From positions 1 through 64,000 of the forward strand of contig JAEWOD010000033.1 of the NCBI GenBank assembly GCA_023461035.1: 64,000 nucleotides of DNA. Reading direction: 5' to 3'. Origin of the DNA: Bacteroidota bacterium (GTDB taxonomy: Bacteria; Bacteroidota; Bacteroidia; Flavobacteriales; Weeksellaceae). Shown piece after piece: positions 32,320-40,434 of this stretch. Within the stretch, counting starts at the first letter, position 1, and the number at the start of each line of letters is the position of its first letter. The position numbers and the translations under genes were made by a program. The notes under the pieces were generated by a model. It saw only the letters and a list, made by a program, of their open reading frames with translations, was not told where the DNA came from and made no database searches.

Positions 32320-32991
32320 ATGAGTAAGCGAATTGTCATAGCAGACGACAATCATTTTCTGACAAAGGTTATCACCGAGAAATTGTCTTTTTTTGAAGAC
32401 CTGCCCGACCGGCAGGCGTGTTTAAAGCTCAAATTTACAGCGCAGAACGGAAAAGATTTGATGAAAAAACTGGAGAAAGATTCGGTCGTGGATTTGATTT
32501 TGATGGACATAGAAATGCCTGAAATGAACGGCATAGAAGCAACTGCCGAAGTCAAAAAACGGTATCCGCAGATAAAAATCGTGATGCTGACGGTTTTTGA
32601 TAACGATGAAAATATTTTCAATTCCATCAAAGCCGGAGCCGATGGTTATTTGCTAAAAGAAGTCGATCCCCAAACCCTGTACAACGGCATCATAGAAACC
32701 CTGAATGGCGGAGCCGCCATGACACCATCCATTGCGCTTAAAACTTTAAAATTACTAAGAAACCCCGTGGAATTTTCCAATCCGGAAAAAGAAGAAGAAA
32801 TCAAACTTTCAATTCGTGAAATCGATGTTTTGGAACAATTAAGCAAAGGATTGAGTTATACTTTGATTGCAGATAATTTGTTTCTCTCACCCAGCACCGT
32901 TCGGAAACACATAGAAAACATCTACAAAAAACTGCAGGTTCACAATAAGTTGGAAGCCATCCAGAAAGCCGAACGAAATAAGTTGATTTAG
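32320..32991 (+). CDS. LuxR/NarL-family response regulator
   Basis: A 223-residue regulator. Receiver domain residues 1-125: IVIADDNHFLTK at the start, the phosphorylated Asp in LILMDIEMPEMNG near 62, TVF near 92 and Lys in YLLKEVDP near 115. The DNA-binding LuxR-type helix-turn-helix covers about 160-223 (LSIREIDVLEQLSKGLSYTLIADNLFLSPSTVRKHIENI). The receiver carries an insert PDRQACL between FFEDL and KLKF, near residues 28-34, encoded by a GC-rich palindrome. It is probably the partner of the TPR histidine kinase 0.9 kb downstream, with a lipoprotein gene between them. Confidence 0.9.
   Translation: MSKRIVIADDNHFLTKVITEKLSFFEDLPDRQACLKLKFTAQNGKDLMKKLEKDSVVDLILMDIEMPEMNGIEATAEVKKRYPQIKIVMLTVFDNDENIFNSIKAGADGYLLKEVDPQTLYNGIIETLNGGAAMTPSIALKTLKLLRNPVEFSNPEKEEEIKLSIREIDVLEQLSKGLSYTLIADNLFLSPSTVRKHIENIYKKLQVHNKLEAIQKAERNKLI
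32400..32418. repeat. Short GC-rich palindromic insert, copy A2
   Basis: CCTGCCC-GACC-GGCAGGCG sits inside the response-regulator gene and encodes PDRQA. It matches the minus-strand reading of the insert in the hydrolase gene (3376-3396) at 16 of 19 positions. Confidence 0.65.
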
Positions 32992-33161
32992 GGCAGGGTT
33001 TCGAGTGGTTGAGCAGGAGATTGGTTGACTGATTCAACTTTATATTTGTTAGCTGACACTTATTCTGCTAATCATTATGCACCATTCACTCATCACTTTA
33101 AACCCTAAACTTCGCAAATCCTAATTCATATCTCGTACTTCAAAATACGTCAATTGCCTTA

Positions 33162-33192
33162 TTGAGTCCTATAGGTCGTGTTTCTAATTTTG
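33162..33192 (+). promoter_or_regulatory. Promoter of the DUF6252-like lipoprotein gene
   Basis: TTG (33162-33164), a 20-base spacer and TAATTTTG (33185-33192) fit the -33/-7 consensus. The start codon is 30 bases further on. The rest of the gap from 32992 holds nothing else I can identify. Confidence 0.55.
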
Positions 33193-33222
33193 TCTTCATA
33201 AACCCATATCAAAAAAATAACT

Positions 33223-33738
33223 ATGAAAACAATGAAAAAATCCTATCTATTCGTTTTAACTTTAGTTCTAACCGGGCTTTTTACTTTTTCCTGTAAAAGC
33301 GATGACGACGGTGGAGGCGGTGGAGGTGCTGCAGAAGGAACAATTACTGCCAAGGTAAACGGTGCCGGCTTTACATCTTCATCAATGACTACATCAGGGA
33401 CTATGGTAGGGACAACTTTGTCATTTTTAGGGACAAACTCTGAAGGAAAAAGCATACAATTTGTAGTAAATGGTCTGGACGGAACCGGAACCTATCAAAT
33501 CGGAGGTGGGGCCAATATCTCTATTGCAGCATCTTATTCCGAGGTAAACCTATCCAATCCGGGCAATTCACAAGTTTGGCAAGCTCCTTTTGATGATTCG
33601 GTGGCCGGAGAAATCAGTTTCTCAGAAATATCTAACTCAAAAGTAAAAGGAACATTTACTTTTGAATGTAAAAACGTAAATGGAGATGGAAGCATAAAAA
33701 ATGTAACCGAAGGTTCATTTAACGTTACGCTAAACTAA
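33223..33738 (+). CDS. DUF6252-like lipoprotein
   Basis: A 171-residue lipoprotein: the signal peptide ends with GLFTFSC (cysteine near residue 24), followed by the acidic/glycine spacer KSDDDGGGGGG. The mature part resembles DUF6252: GTITAKVNGAGFTSSSM near 40, IQFVVNGLDGTGTYQIGGG near 78, and GEISFSEISNSKVKGTFTFECKN near 127. Such proteins are small beta-sandwiches of unknown function. Alternative start: ATG at 33232 (MKKSYLF). It has its own promoter and lies between the response regulator and the histidine kinase. Confidence 0.75.
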   Translation: MKTMKKSYLFVLTLVLTGLFTFSCKSDDDGGGGGGAAEGTITAKVNGAGFTSSSMTTSGTMVGTTLSFLGTNSEGKSIQFVVNGLDGTGTYQIGGGANISIAASYSEVNLSNPGNSQVWQAPFDDSVAGEISFSEISNSKVKGTFTFECKNVNGDGSIKNVTEGSFNVTLN

Positions 33739-33837
33739 TCTTACCCATACCTGAACTTAAACCTTTCTTCTGAAAGGGAGCCACTCTGCAAAAACCTAAA
33801 GACCTAAACCCACGGGAAACAAGAAGGCTCAAAAAAT

Positions 33838-33898
33838 GGTAGATCTGTATGAAATTCAAATTTAAGCTCAAATTGTTTAAATTTGGATTTCGTCTACC
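33838..33898. repeat. Imperfect long inverted repeat upstream of the histidine kinase gene
   Basis: GGTAGA (33838-33843) pairs with TCTACC (33893-33898), and inside these GAAATTCAAATTTAA (33851-33865) pairs with TTTAAATTTGGATTTC (33876-33891). The right arm contains TAAATTTG (33878-33885), an exact -7 element, so the hairpin overlaps a promoter. It could be an operator, a small mobile element or an RNA leader. Confidence 0.45.
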
Positions 33899-33933
33899 AC
33901 TAAATAACCCTTTCAGCTACAAAAACGACTCAT

Positions 33934-35883
33934 ATGAACCGTTCTCTATCCATTTTCTTGTTGATTTTCGGGATCATTCATTCCGTTGCTTTGGGACAAA
34001 CGCTTCAGAAAAAGGACAGTCTGATTACCGTATTAAACAAAACCAAAGATCCGGATGAGAGAACAGCCGTTTTTATCCAGCTTTCCATACTTTATGATGC
34101 TACCGATTTAGAAAAGTCTTACGAATATGCTGTAAAAGGGCTCAAAGAAGCAGAAAAAAAGAAAACGTCTTCCGTGCTTTCCGAGGCATATAATAATCTG
34201 GCCAATGTTTACGAATACAAAAGCCAAACCGATTCTTCCCTGATGTATCATAAAAAAGCCTTGGCTCTGAGATTAAAATCAGATGATTTTATCAAAATCG
34301 GGGATTCTTACAATAACATCGGGATTGCTTATGATAAACTGGGAAACTTCCCGGAATCGCTTGACAATTATTTCCGGGCACTCCGCCAATATGAAAAAGA
34401 AAACGACAAGGAAAAACAAGCCATGGTTTTTTCCAACATCGGAATCGTTTATAAAGCCCAGAAAGAATACGATAAGACCCTCGAATATTATAAAAAAGCG
34501 CATAAAATCTATACCGATTTGAATTCGGATTTCGGGATAGCGGTATCAGAAGGTAACATAGGAAGCGTTTTGCTTTTGCTCAAAAGATTTGAAGAATCCA
34601 TCGACTATTCGGAAAAAGCCAAAATTCGTTATGAAACGATAGACTACGAACGGTATTCCGCTTATCCGCTTATCAACATTGCTTCAGCCTATGAGGGACT
34701 TGAAAATTATCCGAAAGCGGAACAATATTACCGTGAGGCAATTGAGTTACATAAAAAACACCATAATTCGTATGAAATAGCCCATTCGCTGAAAGCTTAT
34801 GGATCCTTGTTATTAAAACAAAATAAAAACCGGGAAAGCATTGACAATTTACAGGAAGCGCTGGATTACACAAAAAGATCAAATGCCGTTTTACTGGAGG
34901 TCGAAATAAGACGGATGCTTGCCAAGGCTTATGCCAAAACCCGGAATTTTGGTGAGGCTTATAATCAGATGGAAATCTATGCAACGGGGCGGGATTCCTT
35001 GTTTGAACAGGAAAAGACAAAAACCGTTTTTGAGTTGGAAAAACAATACCAAACGGAAAAAAAAGAAAAAGAAATCCTGATTCAACGGGCGGAATTGGCG
35101 GAGAACAAATTGAGTTTGGAACAAAAAAACCAATGGCTGATCATGATCCTCGGTTTGGCTTTTCTAATCGGATTAATCGGCTATTTCGTTTATAGAAATC
35201 AAAAATTAAAAAATCGTCAGCTTCAAAAGGAAAATGAACTGAAAGATGCTTTGATCAAAGTCGAGTCTCAAAACAAAGTTCAGGAAGAACGGCTTCGGAT
35301 TTCGCGTGATCTTCACGACAACATCGGTTCCCAATTGACTTTCATCATTTCTTCATTGGACAATTTGAAATTCCAGTTGAACCAAAATAATCCGGAAGCC
35401 GGAAAACGCATCGAAGTTTTAAACGAATTTACCCGGAATACCATCACCGAACTGCGGGATACCATTTGGGCGATGAACAAGGACAACATCCTTTTTTCCG
35501 ACCTGAAAGTCCGCATCAACAATTTTCTGGAAAATGCCCAATCCCATATCTCTCACACCGAATTTGAGGTGGAAATGAACGAATCCATCGATCAAAACCA
35601 TTCGTTTACCGCATTTGAAGGAATCAATTTATACAGAGTGATACAGGAAGCGGTCAACAATGCCATCAAACATGCCGATGCTTCCAAAATCAAAGTATCA
35701 TTTGAAAAAGTGAACAATCATTTCGAAGTAATTATTTCGGATAACGGAAAGGGAATTCAAAACCTAAATCGCAATTCCGGCAATGGAATGAACAATATGC
35801 ACAAACGCGTGGCGGATTTGGGTGGAGAATTGGTTATGAATTCCGAACCCGGAAAAGGAACAGTTTTGAAAATTGTTTTTTAA
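33934..35883 (+). CDS. TPR-containing sensor histidine kinase, NarL-partner type
   Basis: A 649-residue membrane kinase. A signal peptide covers about residues 1-22 (ending ALGQ). Tetratricopeptide repeats follow between about 40 and 370, with units such as SYNNIGIAYDKLGNFPESLDNYFRAL and FSNIGIVYKAQKEYDKTLEYYKKA. A coiled coil and one membrane helix lie at about 402-420 (WLIMILGLAFLIGLIGYFVY). The cytoplasmic part has the HisKA_3 H-box (RLRISRDLHDNIGSQLTFI, His near residue 461) and ATPase boxes NNAIKHADAS and DNGKGI, ending GKGTVLKIVF. This kinase type pairs with LuxR/NarL regulators, so the regulator at 32320 is the likely partner. The TPR part faces the periplasm. Confidence 0.88.
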   Translation: MNRSLSIFLLIFGIIHSVALGQTLQKKDSLITVLNKTKDPDERTAVFIQLSILYDATDLEKSYEYAVKGLKEAEKKKTSSVLSEAYNNLANVYEYKSQTDSSLMYHKKALALRLKSDDFIKIGDSYNNIGIAYDKLGNFPESLDNYFRALRQYEKENDKEKQAMVFSNIGIVYKAQKEYDKTLEYYKKAHKIYTDLNSDFGIAVSEGNIGSVLLLLKRFEESIDYSEKAKIRYETIDYERYSAYPLINIASAYEGLENYPKAEQYYREAIELHKKHHNSYEIAHSLKAYGSLLLKQNKNRESIDNLQEALDYTKRSNAVLLEVEIRRMLAKAYAKTRNFGEAYNQMEIYATGRDSLFEQEKTKTVFELEKQYQTEKKEKEILIQRAELAENKLSLEQKNQWLIMILGLAFLIGLIGYFVYRNQKLKNRQLQKENELKDALIKVESQNKVQEERLRISRDLHDNIGSQLTFIISSLDNLKFQLNQNNPEAGKRIEVLNEFTRNTITELRDTIWAMNKDNILFSDLKVRINNFLENAQSHISHTEFEVEMNESIDQNHSFTAFEGINLYRVIQEAVNNAIKHADASKIKVSFEKVNNHFEVIISDNGKGIQNLNRNSGNGMNNMHKRVADLGGELVMNSEPGKGTVLKIVF

Positions 35884-35907
35884 ACCCTGAGAATTCGAAG
35901 TTATTTC

Positions 35908-35915
35908 TACATTTG
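35908..35915 (+). promoter_or_regulatory. -7 promoter element of folC
   Basis: TACATTTG is an exact TAnnTTTG, 22 bases before the folC start codon. Confidence 0.5.
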
Positions 35916-35937
35916 GGTTTGTTAATGTTGATGAGAA

Positions 35938-37152
35938 ATGAACTACAAACAAACCCTTGACTGGCTTTACAGCAAACTCCCCATGTTTCAGCGCACCGGC
36001 GTTTCTGCTTATAAAAAAGACCTGGGAAACATACGGGCTTTGATGGAGCATTTGGGAAATCCGCATGAAAAATTCAAATCGGTTCATGTCGCCGGAACCA
36101 ACGGAAAGGGAAGTACCTGCCATATGTTGGCATCTGTTTTTCAGGAATCGGGTTATAAAACCGGGCTGACGACTTCTCCGCATTTAAAGGATTTCAGGGA
36201 ACGAATCCGTGTAAACGGAAAAATTTGTCCGGAAGAATTTGTCATTGACTTCATAGAAAAACACGGTGAATTCATCGAAACTCTTCATGCTTCTTTTTTT
36301 GAAGTTTCCATCGCCATGGCATTTACTTATTTCGCAGAAGAAAGAGTGGACATCGCCATCATAGAAACAGGTTTGGGCGGAAGATTGGATTCGACCAATA
36401 TCATCCTGCCCGAATTATCGGTCATTACCAACATAGGACTGGACCATACCGGAATTTTAGGTGAAACCCTTTCCGAAATCGCCACCGAAAAAGCCGGAAT
36501 CATCAAACCCGGCGTACCCGTTGTGATTGGCGAATCTTCAGATGAAATCCAATTGGTTTTTGTCCAAAAAGCCAAGGAAGCAGAATCGGACATCTTTTTT
36601 GCAGAAGAATTTGAATTTCCTGATCATGATTCCGATTTAAAGGGAATTTACCAGCAAAAAAATATACGAACAGTCTTAACCGCCATCGAAATTTTACAAA
36701 AAAGAGGATTTGAATTTCCTTTAAAAGCGATTGCGTCCGGATTAAAAAATGTCATTCTCAACACCGGATTGCGCGGCCGATGGGAAATATTACAGGAAAA
36801 TCCGACGGTGGTAGCTGACACAGCACATAATCCGCATGGTTTGGCTGAGATCCAAAAACAATTGGCAAAAACCAATTATGAAAATCTGCATCTGGTTTTA
36901 GGATTTGTAAACGACAAAGATGTAAAATCGATTTTGGATTTTTTCCCCAAAAATGCCCGCTATTATTTCTGCGAACCCGATGTTCCGAGAAAATTAGAAT
37001 TGGAAGAATTAAAAAAAATAATTCCGGAAAATTTAAAGGCGGAATTTATTTCTGATCCAAAAAAGGCATTGAAAAAGGCAAATGAGCAAGCTAAAAACGG
37101 AGACTTAATTTATGTGGGCGGAAGCACCTTTGTTGTGGCAGAAGTGATTTAA
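35938..37152 (+). CDS. folC: Folylpolyglutamate synthase/dihydrofolate synthase
   Basis: A 404-residue Mur-ligase-family enzyme that adds glutamate to (dihydro)folate. Clear motifs: the ATP-binding VAGTNGKGSTCHMLASVFQE near residue 50, TSPHLKDFRERI near residue 80, IIETGLGGRLDSTNI near residue 142 and ADTAHNPHGL near 300. FolC enzymes work in folate metabolism, so a link with glyA 6 kb away is sensible, but the genes are not co-transcribed. It converges with the wzc-like gene across 13 bases and has no obvious terminator. Confidence 0.93.
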   Translation: MNYKQTLDWLYSKLPMFQRTGVSAYKKDLGNIRALMEHLGNPHEKFKSVHVAGTNGKGSTCHMLASVFQESGYKTGLTTSPHLKDFRERIRVNGKICPEEFVIDFIEKHGEFIETLHASFFEVSIAMAFTYFAEERVDIAIIETGLGGRLDSTNIILPELSVITNIGLDHTGILGETLSEIATEKAGIIKPGVPVVIGESSDEIQLVFVQKAKEAESDIFFAEEFEFPDHDSDLKGIYQQKNIRTVLTAIEILQKRGFEFPLKAIASGLKNVILNTGLRGRWEILQENPTVVADTAHNPHGLAEIQKQLAKTNYENLHLVLGFVNDKDVKSILDFFPKNARYYFCEPDVPRKLELEELKKIIPENLKAEFISDPKKALKKANEQAKNGDLIYVGGSTFVVAEVI

Positions 37153-37165
37153 ATTGACCTTAATT

Positions 37166-39550
37166 TTATTTCTTCAATAAGTTTTTAGGCAAAAACCGTT
37201 TCCATCCTTTAGGATTTTTGGAAGCATAACCATAGCCATATCCGTAGCTATAACCGTATCCGTAACCATAGCCTTTTCCGGCACCCACATCATTGAGAAT
37301 CAAAGCCATATTTGGCAATCTTTTATCGCGGTACAAATCCTCCGGCATTTCCAGCATACGTTTGTCCAAATAATTGGCTCGGATGACATATAAAAACAAA
37401 TCGGCAAAATCTGCAATGATCTGTGTATCGGTTACCAAACTCGTCGGTGCTGTATCCACCACTATATAATCATAGCGCCCTTTTACCTGGTTCAGCATTT
37501 CTTTAAATCGCCCGTTCATCAATAATTCAGAAGGATTAGGCGCCAAAGCTCCCGAATGGATGATGTCAAAAGGAAGTGAGGTTTCGCTGATGATAATATC
37601 CTCAACCGGCAAATCATGATCACTTAAAAACTGAGTGATGCCTTTGCGTTTGTTAAATTGGGTGATGTCGAGCATTTCCAGGATCCTTGGATTCCGGATA
37701 TCGGCTCCGATCAACAATACTTTGTGCTTTTTGGATGCCGATAAAATCGTCGCCAAATTGACGGCGATAAATGTTTTTCCCTCTCCACTTACGGTTGAAG
37801 TGATGAACACCGTTTTGGCCAGATTATTTTTGCCAGACAGGTAGAAACCTATGTTGGTCCGCAACATACGGAAAGATTCGGCCAGCACGCTTCTGTCATT
37901 TTCCTGAATGATCATATCTGATTTGGTAGAAGGAATATCTCCTATAATGGAAATTCCCAATTTGTCGAGGTCTCTGCGTGACTGAACTTTATTGTTCATC
38001 AGAAACATCAGATATAAAACGGCAAAGGGCACCAATAATCCTGCTGCCGTGGCCATGAGATAAATATTGTTCTGATTGGGAGAAATTGCAATATTACTGC
38101 TGTAAGCATAATCCACAACCTTTATGGACGAAGGAGTGGCCGCATTTGTAATTTCGTTTTCTTCCCGTTTCTGAAGCAAAAACAAATAAAGCGCTTCCAC
38201 GATTTGCTGTTGGCGCGATATGTTTTTAAATTCTTTTTCCTGCGTAGGAAACCGGTTGATTTTGGAGGCAATTCTCCCGCTTTCACCCTGTATGCTGCCC
38301 AATGAAATCTGGGTGGTCTTTTTATAGTTGGTAAGGCTTTGGTTCAGATTGGTGCGGATTTCCTGAATCTGCTGATTGAGATTTTGTACGATCTGACTGG
38401 ATTCGGTGGAATGCTTTAACATATCCATGCGGGCCAAAATCAATTGGTTGTATTTGGAAGCGTTGGCATTTACGGCACCATCGGTAAGACCTATATTTTC
38501 AGGTATCAAATCATTTTGGTTATTGCGCAGATAATCCTGCATGGAATTCACCAGACTCAATTGGGTGGACTGCTCCAAAACCTGAGCGTTATTGGCCGAA
38601 GCTTCTGTCAGACTGATTCCTCCTTCCGCTTCCAGATTGATTACATTATTGCCTTTTTTAAATACTTCTACATCCTGGTCTTTGGCTTGCAAATCATCCG
38701 ATACTTTGGCCAATCTTTCTTCGATGAATTGGGTTGTTTTTTCACCGATGCGTTGTTTGTCGTTTAAGGCATCTTCGTTATATTGTTTGATGAGTTCATC
38801 TACAACTATTCTAGCTCTGTCCGGGAGATTATCTACCATGGAAACACTTAGAACAGATCCGTCGTTGATGGGGATAATGGATAGTTTTCTTTTCAACATA
38901 CTGATTTCCGAAGAAACCGGGTAGATGACGACATGTAAGGTTTTCCCTACAGAGCTGCCTTTGGGAAGAACCATCAATTCTACATCGTTAAGCTTTATGG
39001 TTTTTCCAAAAGCCGATTTTATGATTTTTTCGTTATGGGTGATTTCTATTTCCGATTTGGATTTGATGAACACTTCAAAATTTAAATACGAAACATCTTT
39101 GGACAGTACGCTCACTTTAACCGGTGCTTTATCTCCTAAGAATTCTTGTCTTTTTAAACGGGCATCAGAAAAATAACGGATGTTCAGTTGAAGATTGTCC
39201 ACTACTTTACCTATCAGGCGGCGGGAACGCATGACTTCGATCTGATCCGAAATATTGGGTTTTGTATCTCCTTTACCCAATCCTCTGCCCATCAAGGCGC
39301 TTAATTCGGAGGTTTGAAAAGACAAATCTTCCTTGAGTAAAACTTTGGCTTCTGCGCTGTAAAGGTTTTCGGCATATCTCAGATAAATCGTAGCACAACT
39401 CCAGGCGATAAATAATCCCAATACAAACCATACCCAATGTCTGCAAAGCTGTTCCCATATTTCGATTAAGGAATGAGAGTTTGCGCCCCATTGGGTTTCC
39501 ATCGGATTCTGAGGTGTATTTGAGTCGTTATCTAATTCGCGGTATTGCAT
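37166..39550 (-). CDS. Wzc-like polysaccharide co-polymerase with BY-kinase domain
   Basis: A 794-residue inner-membrane protein that controls export and chain length of a surface polysaccharide. The Wzz-type part has membrane helices near residues 36-56 (FVLGLFIAWSCATIY) and 510-530, with a long coiled-coil periplasmic loop between. The cytoplasmic kinase covers about 545-770: Walker A FITSTVSGEGKTFIAVNLA, Walker A' VLLIGADIRNPRI and Walker B YDYIVVDTAP. The last 40 residues hold a Gly-Tyr run (GYGYGYGYSYGYGYGY), the probable tyrosine autophosphorylation cluster. It follows the Wza-like gene by 8 bases and is the last gene of the 23-kb polysaccharide locus. No cognate phosphatase gene is visible. 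Confidence 0.92.
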   Translation of the reverse strand: MQYRELDNDSNTPQNPMETQWGANSHSLIEIWEQLCRHWVWFVLGLFIAWSCATIYLRYAENLYSAEAKVLLKEDLSFQTSELSALMGRGLGKGDTKPNISDQIEVMRSRRLIGKVVDNLQLNIRYFSDARLKRQEFLGDKAPVKVSVLSKDVSYLNFEVFIKSKSEIEITHNEKIIKSAFGKTIKLNDVELMVLPKGSSVGKTLHVVIYPVSSEISMLKRKLSIIPINDGSVLSVSMVDNLPDRARIVVDELIKQYNEDALNDKQRIGEKTTQFIEERLAKVSDDLQAKDQDVEVFKKGNNVINLEAEGGISLTEASANNAQVLEQSTQLSLVNSMQDYLRNNQNDLIPENIGLTDGAVNANASKYNQLILARMDMLKHSTESSQIVQNLNQQIQEIRTNLNQSLTNYKKTTQISLGSIQGESGRIASKINRFPTQEKEFKNISRQQQIVEALYLFLLQKREENEITNAATPSSIKVVDYAYSSNIAISPNQNNIYLMATAAGLLVPFAVLYLMFLMNNKVQSRRDLDKLGISIIGDIPSTKSDMIIQENDRSVLAESFRMLRTNIGFYLSGKNNLAKTVFITSTVSGEGKTFIAVNLATILSASKKHKVLLIGADIRNPRILEMLDITQFNKRKGITQFLSDHDLPVEDIIISETSLPFDIIHSGALAPNPSELLMNGRFKEMLNQVKGRYDYIVVDTAPTSLVTDTQIIADFADLFLYVIRANYLDKRMLEMPEDLYRDKRLPNMALILNDVGAGKGYGYGYGYSYGYGYGYASKNPKGWKRFLPKNLLKK

Positions 39551-39558
39551 GGAAACGA

Positions 39559-40335
39559 TTATCGGGTTACTAATATAATAATGGTTAGCAAAAAGCTGGC
39601 AATGGACATCGCAAATGAAATATCTCTGAAAATAGTTGAGTTTCTGGCGGTATTGATTTTATTTTGGTTGGGCTCCACATAGACCACATCATTTTGAGCG
39701 AGATAATAAACCGGCGAATTAAAAACCTCTTCCGTAAGCAAATTGATACGATAAAAATTCCGTTTCCCGTTTTCCTCACGAACCACCAAGACATTATCCC
39801 TCAACCCATTGATGGTCAGGTCACCCGCCATACCAATGGCTTCCAGTATGGTCACTTTTTCGTTTTGAAGCGGATAAGTCCCCGGATTCCCGACTTCACC
39901 CAGCACAGTGATTCTATAATTGGTAATGGTGATGGAAACACCCGGATCTATTATTTCTTTGCTCAGTATTCCTTTCATGTACTGAATAGCTTCGTTTCGG
40001 GTCAGACCGCCTAATTTTATTTTACCCAACACCGGAAACTCTATATTGCCCTCTTCATCTACCAAATAAGTAGGCCGGTTTCCTTCTCCGGCTATGGTCA
40101 CATTATTTTCCTGATTAAAAATCCGCGTGGCTTCCATATCTCGCCCAAACACAGTTATGGCAAGTAAATCATCCGCTTGTATGGTAGCTGAATATTGTTC
40201 GGCCAACTTTTCGATGGATTCCAAATCACCTTGAAAATAAACGATTCTTTCCCGTGGAACACATGAAGTAAGGAATAAGCCGATGAACATTAAAATGAAG
40301 TATTTTAATAAGAGTTGGTGGCGGTTTATTTTCAT
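39559..40335 (-). CDS. Wza-like polysaccharide export lipoprotein
   Basis: A 258-residue lipoprotein that would form the outer-membrane or periplasmic channel for polysaccharide export. The signal peptide ends with GLFLTSC (cysteine near residue 25), followed by VPRERIVYFQGDL. The export (poly_export) domain runs about 45-135: IQADDLLAITVFGRD, YLVDEEGNIEFPVLGKIKLGG, NEAIQYMKGIL. An SLBB-like domain follows (TVLGEVGNPGTYPLQNEKVTILEAI, near 145-195), and a C-terminal hydrophobic helix (SIASFLLTIIILVTR) probably crosses the membrane. It is encoded just upstream of the wzc-like gene. Confidence 0.9.
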   Translation of the reverse strand: MKINRHQLLLKYFILMFIGLFLTSCVPRERIVYFQGDLESIEKLAEQYSATIQADDLLAITVFGRDMEATRIFNQENNVTIAGEGNRPTYLVDEEGNIEFPVLGKIKLGGLTRNEAIQYMKGILSKEIIDPGVSITITNYRITVLGEVGNPGTYPLQNEKVTILEAIGMAGDLTINGLRDNVLVVREENGKRNFYRINLLTEEVFNSPVYYLAQNDVVYVEPNQNKINTARNSTIFRDISFAMSIASFLLTIIILVTR

Positions 40336-40434
40336 ATTCGGGCAATTATTGCAAATGCAAATATAAAACTAATTAACGTATCCATAAGGATTCCGGATTT
40401 TAAAGTCGAATTGAGGCTCATTCCACCTGAGGGT

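Noticed and set aside
37166..40335. A tyrosine phosphatase gene (Wzb-like) near wza/wzc
   Set aside because: I looked for the CxxxxxRS loop in neighbouring frames and saw none.
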